Shown: positions 1 through 8,248 of the stretch, in pieces
Layout of the letters: every line of letters begins with the position of its first letter
How positions within the stretch are numbered: position 1 is the first letter of the stretch
Assembly: GCA_004292675.1 (NCBI GenBank)
Contig: RDXO01000026.1
Coordinates: 1 to 43,718, forward strand
From: Alphaproteobacteria bacterium
GTDB taxonomy: Bacteria > Pseudomonadota > Alphaproteobacteria > Rickettsiales > UBA998
Reading direction: 5' to 3'
Length of the DNA: 43,718 nt
Notes under the pieces: model-generated
Databases searched by the model: none
What the model saw: only the letters and a program-made list of their open reading frames with translations
What the model was told of the DNA's origin: nothing
Program-made: the position numbers and the translations under genes

Positions 1-1
1 C

Positions 2-103
2 TATAATCACTTGCTTCCACAGAAGGCAATAGGGTATAAAACACCAGCAGAAGCAATCGCAGAAGCTATGAACTCACCCAACCTGACGGGGATGGACAAG
101 TAA
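2..103 (+). CDS. Transposase/integrase C-terminus (partial, runs off left edge)
   Basis: The first complete frame, entering from outside the window, encodes 33 residues and stops at TAA 101-103. It reads YNHLLPQKAIGYKTPAEAI near its start. From family knowledge, a segment of the type N-x-x-x-P-(Q/H)-x-A-(L/I)-G-Y-x-T-P-A-E is the hallmark of the extreme C-terminus of rve-fold DDE transposases of the IS481/IS3 type. The rest of the gene is left of the window, so it cannot be said whether it is intact. It converges on the alkA-like gene, whose stop is 23 bases away. No terminal inverted repeat is evident in the 24 bases between them. The family call rests on one short motif. Confidence 0.6.
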   Translation, partial: YNHLLPQKAIGYKTPAEAIAEAMNSPNLTGMDK

Positions 104-126
104 GAACTATGCAGCACTCTCAATGC

Positions 127-762
127 TTAATATTGTACTTCGATTGGATCAAGGGCGCGCCATAAATACCATAACGCCACGGTACGGTAGGGTTGCCATG
201 ATTGCGCTAATAATTCAGCGCGCTCAACATCAAAGGGTTTGGGGGTGATGCCGTAATATCGGGCAAGCGCACGCTGCAAGCCTATATCATGTACGGGGAA
301 AATATTGGGGCGTTGTAGGCAAAAAATGAGAAACATCTCCGCCGACCATCTGCCTATACCTTTGATGCTGGTGAGGTGTTTCATCACGTCCACATCGCTG
401 AAATCATTCCAATAATCAAGGCTGCGCCGTTCTGAGGGAAGAAAAAAGGTGCTGAGATGCGTAAGATAGAGCCTTTTTTGCCGTGAAATGCCACATAAGC
501 GGAGTTGCTCATCTTCCAGCGCAAGCAAAGGCACGGGGTGCAGCTCATCATTAGGGCATAATGCGAGCAAACGATTCCATAGGCTTTGCGCGGATGCCAC
601 GGATACTTGTTGCCCTAAAATCGCTTTGACAAGCGTGCGAAACGGATCGCCGTGGCTGCGAAGTACTGAATCTGGATAATCATCCATCAAGCGGGCAAGG
701 ATCGAATCGCTGCGTAGATGCTGTTTCGCTTCCTCCCAATAGGCTGGATTAACGTGGTGCAT
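127..762 (-). CDS. alkA: DNA-3-methyladenine glycosylase II-like (HhH-GPD family)
   Basis: A 211-aa base-excision-repair glycosylase of the HhH-GPD superfamily, expected to remove alkylated purines from DNA. Visible features are the AILGQQVSVASA helix (about residues 48-59), the helix-hairpin-helix SIKGIGRWSAEMFL (about 132-145) and the catalytic Asp159 in PVHDIGLQRA. The protein has the short form, without the N-terminal domain of E. coli AlkA. The ATG at 762 is preferred over an upstream TTG at 795, because it has AAAGGG four bases upstream and reduces the overlap with map to 14 bases. It is the last gene of hflK-hflC-degP-map-alkA. There is no Cys cluster of the EndoIII/MutY type, which supports AlkA over those relatives. 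The exact substrate is not provable from sequence. Confidence 0.85.
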   Translation of the reverse strand: MHHVNPAYWEEAKQHLRSDSILARLMDDYPDSVLRSHGDPFRTLVKAILGQQVSVASAQSLWNRLLALCPNDELHPVPLLALEDEQLRLCGISRQKRLYLTHLSTFFLPSERRSLDYWNDFSDVDVMKHLTSIKGIGRWSAEMFLIFCLQRPNIFPVHDIGLQRALARYYGITPKPFDVERAELLAQSWQPYRTVALWYLWRALDPIEVQY

Positions 763-1534
763 GAAGCCCTTTAGAGGATTCCGTGAACAGTTCAAAGCCT
801 GTTGCCGTCACGCCTAGAGAATGTTCAAACTGCGCGGAGAGTGATCGATCTTGGGTGGTTACCGTCCAGCCATCACGCGGGTTGAGGCGTGTTTCTTTTT
901 TGCCAGCATTGATCATGGGTTCGACGGTGAAGAACATCCCTTCTTCGAGGCGCGTGCCTTCGCCACGTACACCATAATGCAGAATGTTGGGCAGGGTATG
1001 AAAAACACGTCCAAGACCATGTCCGCAATAATCGCGTACTACAGAAAAACCTTGTGATTCAGCATATTCTTGAATTGCCGCACCTATATCGCCTGTGGTG
1101 GCACCGGGGCGCACTTGCTCAATGCCACGCATCATGCAATCATAGGTGACTTGCACCAAACGACGCGCTTTCACTGAGGCATTGCCAACAAAATACATCC
1201 GTGATGCATCGCCATACCAGCCATCGACAATGCTGGTGACATCAATATTGACAATATCGCCATCGATTAATTTTTTCTCAGAAGGTATGCCATGGCAGAC
1301 AACATGATTGACGGAGGTACATACGGATTTTGGAAAACCTTTATAGCCAAGCGGTGCAGGGATCGCGCCCGCCTCCACAATGCGTTGATGGCAATAGCGA
1401 TTAATATCATCAGTGCTGATACCCACACGCACAAAATCATAGAGTTCATCAAGAATATCTGCCGTGAGTCGCCCTGCTTTGCGCATTCCCTCATAATCAA
1501 GAGGGGAGTCATGGATGGTGATGCTGCGTTTCAT
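749..1534 (-). CDS. map: Methionine aminopeptidase type I
   Basis: Removes the initiator methionine from nascent proteins in the cytoplasm. The 261-aa product has all five metal ligands of the pita-bread fold: D98 (NIDVT), D109 (GDASRMY), H172 (CGHGLGR), E205 (TVEPM) and E237 (FEHSL), plus the substrate-binding H81. The start at 1534 was chosen over a frame-extending codon at 1567 because AAAGGA sits seven bases upstream and family members begin close to here. The start lies ten bases after the degP stop, and the 3' end overlaps the alkA-like gene, so it is translated within the same operon. The length is normal for type Ia enzymes lacking an N-terminal extension. Confidence 0.95.
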   Translation of the reverse strand: MKRSITIHDSPLDYEGMRKAGRLTADILDELYDFVRVGISTDDINRYCHQRIVEAGAIPAPLGYKGFPKSVCTSVNHVVCHGIPSEKKLIDGDIVNIDVTSIVDGWYGDASRMYFVGNASVKARRLVQVTYDCMMRGIEQVRPGATTGDIGAAIQEYAESQGFSVVRDYCGHGLGRVFHTLPNILHYGVRGEGTRLEEGMFFTVEPMINAGKKETRLNPRDGWTVTTQDRSLSAQFEHSLGVTATGFELFTESSKGLHAPR

Positions 1535-1544
1535 ACAGATTCCT

Positions 1545-2999
1545 TTAAGGAGCTTTTGGTTCATCAAGAGGCAGAGTCACATAGCTGGAATGTGTGCCAC
1601 GTTGAATGCGTATGAGGATAAATTTGCGCCCCGCTTGGCGTGCTGCCTCAAGTGCCGCTTTGAACTGCGTGAGTGTCGTAATGGCTTCTTGATTGACACC
1701 AACAATCACATCGCCTTGCGCCACGGCGCGTTGTGAAGCGGTGCTTTGAGGATCAACAAAGGTGATTAATACGCCTTGGGTTTTTTTGTCATCCTCTGGT
1801 GTGGTATCGCGCAGGCGCATTCCAAGGAGGATTTCTCCTTTTGCTTGTTCTTCACGTTCATTATAGCCCGTGTCTTTCGGAGCTTCGTCCTGTTCTTCGG
1901 GATATTCGCCAAGGGTTAAATTGATGATTTTGCGCTCACCTTTGCGCCATACGGTGATGGATATTTTCTTGCCGACGGGTGTTTCTGCAACAATACGTGG
2001 AAGGGCGCGCATTTCGTTAATCTCTTTGCCATCAAAAGAAAGGATAATGTCGCCCGAAACTACGCCTGCAACGGTGGCAGGGGCATTCGGTGTGGTTTCT
2101 AAGACTAATGCGCCGCGTGCTTTTTCAAGCCCAAGGCTTTGTGCCATTTCTTCGGTCATGTGCTGGATTTTTACGCCTAACCAACCACGATGGGTGCGTC
2201 CTGTTTCACGTAATTGTTGCAATACGGGTTTCGCCAGTGCGGTGGGAATCGCAAAGCCAATGCCAACGCTGCCACCTGAGGGGGAATAAATCGCTGTATT
2301 GACTCCAATCACTTCACCATCTTGATTGAACATAGGTCCACCAGAATTGCCACGATTGATCGCGGCATCGGTTTGTAAGAAATCATCGAATGGCCCTGCA
2401 TTGATATTGCGTGAACGTGCCGAAATGATGCCTGCCGTGACGGTGTTGCCTAGCCCAAAGGGATTGCCAATCGCAATCACCCAATCGCCTACGCGCATTT
2501 TATCGGAATCCCCGAGTTCAACATAAGGTAAGGGGCGTTTAGATTCAACTTTCAAGAGCGCGAGATCCGTCTTAGAGTCACGCCCGACAAGTTTTGCGGG
2601 TAACTTGGTTTCATCATGTAAAATGACAAAGATTTCTGATGCTTCCGCAATCACATGATTGTTGGTGACAACATAACCTTCAGGGGCAATGATGAACCCT
2701 GAACCAAGGGAATTCACTTCACGCTCTTCTTGGGGGATTGTTCCAAACGGCATACCAAATTTTTTGAAAAATTCTTGCAGTTCTTTATTGCCCTCACCTT
2801 CGGGCATGTTCTGAAATTGCTCCAAGGGATTGCGTGTTTCCATCTTTTGCTTGGTTGAGATATTGACAACCGCAGGCAAGGCACGCTCCACCACAGGAGC
2901 AAAGCTCTCAAGGGCATGGGCAGCGTGGGATAGGGCAAGCACCATAGTGCATAGCGCATAGAGCGCAACGCGAAGGCGAAGGTAAGGAGGGCGTTTCAT
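1545..2999 (-). CDS. degP: Periplasmic serine protease of the Do/DegP family
   Basis: A 484-aa envelope quality-control protease and chaperone. A signal peptide (about residues 1-29, ending AHA) is followed by a trypsin-like domain with the triad H115 (TNNHVI), D145 (TDLALLK) and S219 (RGNSGGP). Two PDZ domains follow, roughly 272-365 and 388-478. This is the standard DegP/DegQ/MucD architecture. The gene sits 15 bases after hflC, and hflK-hflC-Do is a common alphaproteobacterial arrangement that links membrane-protein proteolysis with periplasmic proteolysis. The upstream AGG is a weak ribosome-binding site, consistent with coupled translation. Whether it is functionally DegP, DegQ or MucD cannot be decided from sequence. 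Confidence 0.95.
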   Translation of the reverse strand: MKRPPYLRLRVALYALCTMVLALSHAAHALESFAPVVERALPAVVNISTKQKMETRNPLEQFQNMPEGEGNKELQEFFKKFGMPFGTIPQEEREVNSLGSGFIIAPEGYVVTNNHVIAEASEIFVILHDETKLPAKLVGRDSKTDLALLKVESKRPLPYVELGDSDKMRVGDWVIAIGNPFGLGNTVTAGIISARSRNINAGPFDDFLQTDAAINRGNSGGPMFNQDGEVIGVNTAIYSPSGGSVGIGFAIPTALAKPVLQQLRETGRTHRGWLGVKIQHMTEEMAQSLGLEKARGALVLETTPNAPATVAGVVSGDIILSFDGKEINEMRALPRIVAETPVGKKISITVWRKGERKIINLTLGEYPEEQDEAPKDTGYNEREEQAKGEILLGMRLRDTTPEDDKKTQGVLITFVDPQSTASQRAVAQGDVIVGVNQEAITTLTQFKAALEAARQAGRKFILIRIQRGTHSSYVTLPLDEPKAP

Positions 3000-3014
3000 A
3001 AAATCATACCTAAA

Positions 3015-3932
3015 TTAATTTTTTTGCATATATTTGAGAAATTTATTGTCGGGTGATAAGATAAGGGTGGTATTATCTTTGGTAATCGACTTTTTATAGG
3101 CTTGCATTGAACGATAAAACTCAAAAAATTCAGGATTTGCACCATAGGCTTCACCAAGAATTCGTGTGGCTTCTGCATCCCCTTGACCGCGCAATTCCGT
3201 AGAGCTACGCTCTGCTTCCGCAAGAATAATCGTTTTTTGTTTATCCGCCTCAGATTGGATGATTTGTGATTCTTTCTTCCCTTGAGCGCGGAATTTTTCT
3301 GCGACCTTTTGGCGATCAGAGCGCATACGATTATAAATCGGCGTGCTTGTTTCTTTGGGGAGATCAGTCCGCATCATGCGCACATCAATGATTTCTATCC
3401 CGAATCCTGCACGTTCCGTATCTTTAAGAACCTTGGCGGTTTCTGCATTGGGCAAGCTCTCCCCTGAGGCAAGGCGTGACACGTTGGTGCGGATATTATT
3501 CATGATTTCAGAACGCTTCGGAGAGAGCAAAGTATTGAGGTTTTCGCGCCCTAACGCTTCACGTAGCGAGGTTTCAAGGATATTATCCAGACGCTGATTC
3601 ATGATGGTTTCGTTACGCACCGCTTGATAAAAGCGTAGTGGGTTAGTAATGCGGTACGTTACATAGGCATCCACGACTAAGCGATCTTGATCTTTTAAGA
3701 TCACCGCTTTTTCATCGGCATTCAAGATGAGGGTACGACGATCAAAAAATTCGACGCTGTCCGTAAAGGGCATTTTGAAATTGAGTCCCGGTTCACGAAT
3801 AGGGTCACCTACAGGCTTTCCGAAGCGCAACACCAAGGCTTGCTGCGTTTGATCGACAATGAAAAAAGAGTTTAATGCCCCCATCACTGCGAAACATCCA
3901 AGTATCGTGAGTATAATGAATCTATTGCCCAT
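3015..3932 (-). CDS. hflC: HflC, FtsH-protease modulator (SPFH/band-7 protein)
   Basis: A 305-aa inner-membrane protein that forms the periplasmic HflKC complex around the FtsH protease and limits its action. It has one N-terminal membrane segment (about residues 5-25). A prohibitin/SPFH domain begins at VDQTQQALVLRFGKPVG, and a long Ala/Glu/Lys/Gln-rich coiled region follows (about 210-265: AQGKKESQIIQSEADKQ and following). Its ATG overlaps the hflK stop in a TAATG junction, so the partners are translationally coupled and probably made in equal amounts. The length matches the family. Confidence 0.96.
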   Translation of the reverse strand: MGNRFIILTILGCFAVMGALNSFFIVDQTQQALVLRFGKPVGDPIREPGLNFKMPFTDSVEFFDRRTLILNADEKAVILKDQDRLVVDAYVTYRITNPLRFYQAVRNETIMNQRLDNILETSLREALGRENLNTLLSPKRSEIMNNIRTNVSRLASGESLPNAETAKVLKDTERAGFGIEIIDVRMMRTDLPKETSTPIYNRMRSDRQKVAEKFRAQGKKESQIIQSEADKQKTIILAEAERSSTELRGQGDAEATRILGEAYGANPEFFEFYRSMQAYKKSITKDNTTLILSPDNKFLKYMQKN

Positions 3933-5083
3933 TAGCGTGACTCCTCTTGTTTGGTGGGTTCTGAAGGTTTGAGTTCTTTTAAGGGGAGGTAGGGCATAAC
4001 GCCATTGCCCGCGTTTCCATCAACAATGATTTTATTCATGCCCGATAATATATCTTCCATCGTTTCAAGATACATACGTTTTTTGGTGACATCTTCAGCA
4101 CGCTCATATTGCTTAGTAATGGAAGTGAATTGTGCCGCTTCCCCTTTTGCTTTGGTGATCACCGCTTCTTTATAGGCTTCGGCATCCTTCACCATTTTTT
4201 CAGCTTGCCCTTGTGCCATGGGTAGCACGCCATCACGATATTTTTGTGCTTGGTTTTGTAGCGTTTCTTTTTCTTGTTGCGCTGAGAGTACATCAATGAA
4301 AGCATCAACCACTGGTTCAGGGGCATCCACGGCGAGTAAGTTTACTTCAAATATTTCAATTCCTGTTTCGTAATCATCCAAGATTTTTTGCATTAATGTT
4401 CGTGTTTCCATTGCGATCGCTTGACGCTTATCAGATAATGCCATCGCTAAGGTGGTATTGCCCATCACTTCCCGCAAGGCAGTTTCCGCCACTGGCTTCA
4501 CCAAATAATCAGGAAAACGCATATGGAAGAGATATTGCTCTGCATCTTTAATGCGCCATTGCACCTCAAATTGGGCATTGACTAGATTTTTATCCCCCGT
4601 CAACATCAGGCTTTCTTCTGGCTTAATGATACGATTGTTCGATCCGCCATCAGAACGGAAGCCAATTTCTTCACGGTTGATGGTGGTCACGCGTGGCGTG
4701 AATACGGTTTCAATCGGTGAAGGCAGGTGATAATTCAACCCCGGCTCGCTAATATCATGAAATTTTCCAAAACGTAGCACCACGCCTTGTTCATCCGCAT
4801 CGACACGATAAATGCCCGAAGCACACCATAGAGCGAACAAGGCAACGCCACCTAAAATAAGTGGGCGCATTGAGGGCGCGCCACCTTTATATCCACCGCC
4901 TTTGCCACGCCCACCACCACCAAGGGCATTGCGCAATGATTCTTGTGATTTGCGAATTAATTCATCAAGGTCGGGCTGCTCTGGCGGGCGATTGCCTCCA
5001 CCTTTAGGGCCATGTGTGCCATTGCTTCCACCACTTGGGGGAGAACCCCATGGTCCTTTGCTGCCGCCTTTATTCCAACTCAT
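3932..5083 (-). CDS. hflK: HflK, FtsH-protease modulator (SPFH/band-7 protein)
   Basis: A 383-aa partner of HflC in the FtsH regulatory complex. The first 70 residues are a cytoplasmic Gly/Pro/Ser-rich tail, which is typical of HflK. One membrane segment follows (PLILGGVALFALWCASGIY, about 72-92), then the SPFH domain opening VDADEQGVVLRFGKFHD, then an Ala/Glu/Lys coiled region. It is the first gene of the operon. AGGATAAAGCA precedes the ATG, and a TTGATA-N17-TATATC promoter lies 36-64 bases upstream. Confidence 0.96.
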   Translation of the reverse strand: MSWNKGGSKGPWGSPPSGGSNGTHGPKGGGNRPPEQPDLDELIRKSQESLRNALGGGGRGKGGGYKGGAPSMRPLILGGVALFALWCASGIYRVDADEQGVVLRFGKFHDISEPGLNYHLPSPIETVFTPRVTTINREEIGFRSDGGSNNRIIKPEESLMLTGDKNLVNAQFEVQWRIKDAEQYLFHMRFPDYLVKPVAETALREVMGNTTLAMALSDKRQAIAMETRTLMQKILDDYETGIEIFEVNLLAVDAPEPVVDAFIDVLSAQQEKETLQNQAQKYRDGVLPMAQGQAEKMVKDAEAYKEAVITKAKGEAAQFTSITKQYERAEDVTKKRMYLETMEDILSGMNKIIVDGNAGNGVMPYLPLKELKPSEPTKQEESR

Positions 5084-5118
5084 TGCTTTATCCTAGTGAA
5101 ATGCTATAGTTACTCAAG

Positions 5119-5147
5119 GATATAGTCCATCATGCGAGCATTATCAA
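5119..5147 (-). promoter_or_regulatory. Sigma-70-type promoter for the hflK operon
   Basis: Read on the minus strand, TTGATA (5147-5142) is followed by exactly 17 bases and then TATATC (5124-5119). Both hexamers are close to consensus and the spacing is ideal. The predicted start of transcription is about 25-30 bases before the hflK ATG at 5083. Assigned by eye only. Confidence 0.55.
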
Positions 5148-5220
5148 GTATTGGGTAGGCATTAGTCTTATCTGATTTTATGATTATCGTGCGTGTGATG
5201 CAATAATGTGCGAGCGGTAG

Positions 5221-5259
5221 ATAAATAAAAAGGCTGCATGAAGCAACCTTTTTATTTAT
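5221..5259 (-). terminator. Intrinsic terminator of the small lipoprotein gene
   Basis: A near-perfect inverted repeat of ATAAATAAAAAGG.TGC with GCA.CCTTTTTATTTAT around a short loop. The outer A/T arms give a U-run on either strand. It lies just 3' of the lipoprotein gene (stop at 5277, minus strand) and upstream of the hflK promoter, so it should insulate the hflK operon from read-through. Confidence 0.75.
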
Positions 5260-5276
5260 CTTATGCGGAGGATGTT

Positions 5277-5564
5277 TTACTTCGCATCGTATGAAGGATG
5301 ACACCCACGCACTTCCGTGATGTGGTTATCTGGATTGATCCAGACGGAGATTACGTCTCCTTTTTTGATTTGACACGCAGCCACAGAACCACGTTGCAAG
5401 GTGTAATGTACCTTGGTAGTGCTGTTTGGATAGGTGGCGATGATAGAATCAACGCCCGCAGATGGGACAATCGATGCAACTTGCAGAATCGTATAAGGAC
5501 GACTGCAAGACGCTAGGAGAGTAGCGCATAAACCAAGAGAAAGGAGTGTGTGTTTGATGTTCAT
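5277..5564 (-). CDS. Small putative lipoprotein, unknown function
   Basis: A 95-aa product starting MNIKHTLLSLGLCATLLASC. This is a short basic N-terminus, a hydrophobic stretch and the lipobox LASC with the lipidated Cys20. The mature 76 residues are Val/Ile/Thr-rich with two further Cys (in AACQIKKGD and VRGCHPSY), which suggests a small beta-rich domain with one disulfide. A longer frame back to 5678 exists, but it would put the lipobox in the middle of the protein, so the ATG at 5564 is chosen. The ribosome-binding site is weak. The family is not recognised. It is followed by its own terminator. Confidence 0.7.
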   Translation of the reverse strand: MNIKHTLLSLGLCATLLASCSRPYTILQVASIVPSAGVDSIIATYPNSTTKVHYTLQRGSVAACQIKKGDVISVWINPDNHITEVRGCHPSYDAK

Positions 5565-5770
5565 TGTTTTCGTGTGAATGGTACGAGTGTGTAACACCGT
5601 GTACGCGCTGTGCTTCCTTGAACTAGGCAAGGGCGAAAAGAAAAAGGAAGTCATGGCTAAAAACAAGGTGAAATTCACTTATACACGAATAGGCGGGATA
5701 ATGGAAGGGTTATATAGCCTCACCACCCTTCACATTATGTAAATATTGCACGCTACGCATTCGGTCTTAT

Positions 5771-5923
5771 GCTCTCCCGCCTGCGGGGGAGCTAGTGAAG
5801 CAAGGCTTTCTCAAAAGAAATCCGATGCTGAACCGTGGGGGCATTCTATTCACCCCCACCCAATCATCTGCGGTTTTTCGTTGAAAAACCTTGATTCTTG
5901 GACTCCCCCGCAGACGGGGGAGT
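5771..5923. repeat. Four-hairpin intergenic element with inverted G/C-rich ends
   Basis: Four separate stem-loops lie in 153 bases. They are 5771-5792 (GCTCTCCCGC/GCGGGGGAGC), 5835-5859 (GTGGGGG/CCCCCAC), 5872-5890 (GGTTTTTC/GAAAAACC) and 5902-5923 (ACTCCCCCG/CGGGGGAGT). The first hairpin is close to the reverse complement of the last, so the pair also forms inverted ends around a core of about 110 bases. This looks like a small non-autonomous repeat (MITE- or REP-cluster-like) or a structured RNA. It fills most of the 472-base space between the divergent lipoprotein and mrp genes, and no coding region is evident there. Confidence 0.7.
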
Positions 5924-5972
5924 AAACCATTCATATCTCATGAGGGGTGACAAGACTATAGACATATCCCTC

Positions 5973-6001
5973 TTGGATTTTTGCATGAAAAGGGCTATAT
6001 A
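5973..6001 (+). promoter_or_regulatory. Promoter for mrp and the riboflavin/biotin genes
   Basis: TTGGAT (5973-5978), 17 bases, then TATATA (5996-6001), about 36 bases before the mrp ATG. Good hexamers at ideal spacing, assigned by eye. The genes from mrp to bioC have no other obvious promoter between them. Confidence 0.5.
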
Positions 6002-6036
6002 GTAAGGCATAATACTCCTCAAGGAACAATGAATCT

Positions 6037-7128
6037 ATGCCCACCATCTATGATGAACATCTATTACGATCTGCGCTGCGTCATATCCCTGTGCCGTGGA
6101 ATCCCTCTCTTGATGTCGTGAGTGCGGGGTTGATCTCGGGCTTTGTGATACGTGGGGCGAATGTTGGGGTCATGGTAACGATTGAGCCACAGCATCACGC
6201 CCAAGCCCTGCTCTTGCAGCAAAAGATTGAGGCAACGCTTGGGGCATTGGAAGGCGTTGAAAAAGTAACGGTGGTGTTGACGGCGCATCATGAAGAACGT
6301 GCCACGGAAACGCCCCCGCCACCTGCACCAACGGATCGCAAAAAGGCGGTGTGGAATCATCATCCCGTGGCGCATGTGCGTCGTGTAATCGCGATCGCAT
6401 CAGGCAAAGGAGGGGTTGGGAAATCTACGCTTACCGCATGGTTAGCACTTTCTTTAGCGCAACAAGGTTATCGCGTGGGGGTGTTGGATGCAGATATTTA
6501 TGGCCCGTCTATTCCGCTGATGATGGGGCTGGATGGGGCAGGAAAGCCCCGCCTTGAAGGGACTATGATGATTCCGCATGTGGCGGGTAATGTCCGTTGT
6601 ATGTCGGTGGGATTTTTATTGGAACGTGATCAGGCTGCCATTATGCGCGGCCCAATGATCAGCAAAACCATGCAGCAATTAGTACGTGGCACAATCTGGG
6701 GTAGTGAAGATGAACCGTTAGATGTGTTATTGGTGGATATGCCTCCGGGAACGGGCGATATTCATTTGAGTATGGTGCAGCAAATCCCGCTGAGTATGCC
6801 GGGAAGTGGCGCGATTTTGGTGACAACGCCACAAGAAATGGCAGTGATTGATGCACGCAAATGTTTGATTATGTTTCAAAAAACCAATGTTCCCGTGTTG
6901 GGTGTGATAGAGAATATGAGCTATGTGCAGCATCCGCAAACGCTGGAAAAAATGCGCATTTTTGGGGAAGGTGGAGGGATGTCTCTTGCGCAACAAGCCG
7001 ATGCCCCTTTAATGGCGCAATGTGCGATGTATCCTGAGCTTCGCGCTGCTGCCGATGCAGGTAAATTGCCTGCTTATGTGGCGATGACGGGTGGGCTTGC
7101 GTGGGCAAGGCATCTGATTGGGGAATAA
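6037..7128 (+). CDS. mrp: Mrp/ApbC-family iron-sulfur carrier ATPase
   Basis: A 363-aa cytosolic P-loop protein of the Mrp/Nbp35 group, which carries or transfers Fe-S clusters. An N-terminal MIP18/DUF59 domain (about residues 1-90) is followed by a Pro-rich linker (about 92-100) and the deviant Walker A GKGGVGKS at 123-130. Mrp signatures DADIYGPSIP, VDMPPGTGD and VIENMSY are present. The usual C-terminal CxxC after ENMSYF is missing here (ENMSYVQHPQT). A CxxC-less form is known in other alphaproteobacterial Mrp proteins as far as I recall, so this need not mean loss of function. AAGGA lies 11 bases upstream of the ATG. It is followed closely by ribD. Confidence 0.93.
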   Translation: MPTIYDEHLLRSALRHIPVPWNPSLDVVSAGLISGFVIRGANVGVMVTIEPQHHAQALLLQQKIEATLGALEGVEKVTVVLTAHHEERATETPPPPAPTDRKKAVWNHHPVAHVRRVIAIASGKGGVGKSTLTAWLALSLAQQGYRVGVLDADIYGPSIPLMMGLDGAGKPRLEGTMMIPHVAGNVRCMSVGFLLERDQAAIMRGPMISKTMQQLVRGTIWGSEDEPLDVLLVDMPPGTGDIHLSMVQQIPLSMPGSGAILVTTPQEMAVIDARKCLIMFQKTNVPVLGVIENMSYVQHPQTLEKMRIFGEGGGMSLAQQADAPLMAQCAMYPELRAAADAGKLPAYVAMTGGLAWARHLIGE

Positions 7129-7141
7129 TGATAGAACAGTT

Positions 7142-8248
7142 ATGATGACCCCAACACAAGATATACGCTGGATGCGCTATGCGATCGCCTTAGCAAGGCG
7201 TGGACGTGGGCGTACTGCTGAAAATCCTGCCGTGGGATGTGTGATTGTGCAGAAAAACTACGTGGTAGGTGTGGGGTGGACGGCGGATGGCGGTAGACCG
7301 CACGCTGAAACGGAGGCTCTTGCGCGGGCAGGGGATCGGGCTAAGGGGGCAACCGTCTATGTGACCTTAGAGCCATGTTCGCATTATGGCAAAACGCCCC
7401 CATGTGCGCGTGCATTGACGCGTGCGCAGGTGAAGCGGGTGGTGGTTGCCACGCTCGATGAAGATCGGCGTGTGAGTGGGCGGGGTGTTGCGATGTTGCA
7501 GCAAGCAGGAATTCTTGTGACGCTTGGTGTGTGTGCGCAGGAAGCTGCAGAAACTCATGCGGGATTTATGCGACGTGTGCGCACTGGATTACCGCAGGTG
7601 AGTGTAAAAATTGCGACATCTAAGGATGAGAAAATCACCAAACATACGGCGCAACCATGGATTACGGGAGTGCAAGCGCGCAACTTTGGGCATATCTTGC
7701 GCCGTGAGCATCATGCTATTGTGACAGGGATCGGCACAGTGCTTGCGGATAATCCAATGTTGAATTGTCGATTAGCGGGGCTTGAACATACTTCCCCCGT
7801 GCGCGTTATTATCGATCGGCAGTTGCGAATGCCATTAGATGCGAATGTAGTACGTACTGCCACGCAGATTCCCACATGGATTGTCACATCCATAACGCAG
7901 CAAGAGCATCCGCATGGTGTGTTATTGCAAAAAATGGGCGTGCAGATGATCTATGTGCATAAGGGCGATTTTGCGGAAGTGCTGCAAGCCTTAGGCGCAA
8001 AAGGCATCACGAGTATATTGGTGGAAGGTGGACAGGGAATCACGGAAGCCGCATTAGCTAGCGGATGCGTGCAGCAATGTTATTGGTTTGAGGCGCAGCA
8101 TAGGATTGGTGCGCACGCTATGCCTGCCGTGCTGCACAAAGATGGCTTGTGGCATTATCTTCAGGGTTGGCAATGCCGCGAAACCATGCTATGGGAGAAT
8201 GGCGATAGTATGAGGTTATTATGTTTACAGGAATCATCACACATATAG
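7142..8248 (+). CDS. ribD: Bifunctional riboflavin deaminase/reductase RibD
   Basis: Carries out the second and third steps of riboflavin synthesis: deamination of the GTP-derived pyrimidine, then reduction of its ribosyl chain. In the 368-aa product the N-terminal cytidine-deaminase-like domain has zinc ligands H54 (HAETEA), C79 and C88 (PCSHYGKTPPC) and catalytic E56. The C-terminal half is the NADPH-dependent RibD_C reductase (VKIATSKDEK, GIGTVLADNPMLNCR, ILVEGGQG). The frame is open back to a TTG at 7118 inside mrp, but the ATG at 7142 fits the family N-terminus better. No clear ribosome-binding site is seen, so coupling to mrp is likely. Its 3' end overlaps ribE by 28 bases. Confidence 0.94.
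   Translation: MMTPTQDIRWMRYAIALARRGRGRTAENPAVGCVIVQKNYVVGVGWTADGGRPHAETEALARAGDRAKGATVYVTLEPCSHYGKTPPCARALTRAQVKRVVVATLDEDRRVSGRGVAMLQQAGILVTLGVCAQEAAETHAGFMRRVRTGLPQVSVKIATSKDEKITKHTAQPWITGVQARNFGHILRREHHAIVTGIGTVLADNPMLNCRLAGLEHTSPVRVIIDRQLRMPLDANVVRTATQIPTWIVTSITQQEHPHGVLLQKMGVQMIYVHKGDFAEVLQALGAKGITSILVEGGQGITEAALASGCVQQCYWFEAQHRIGAHAMPAVLHKDGLWHYLQGWQCRETMLWENGDSMRLLCLQESSHI

Noticed and set aside
5110..5304. Minus-strand frame between hflK and the small lipoprotein gene
   Set aside because: It runs through the intrinsic terminator and the hflK promoter and has no ribosome-binding site or protein-like composition.
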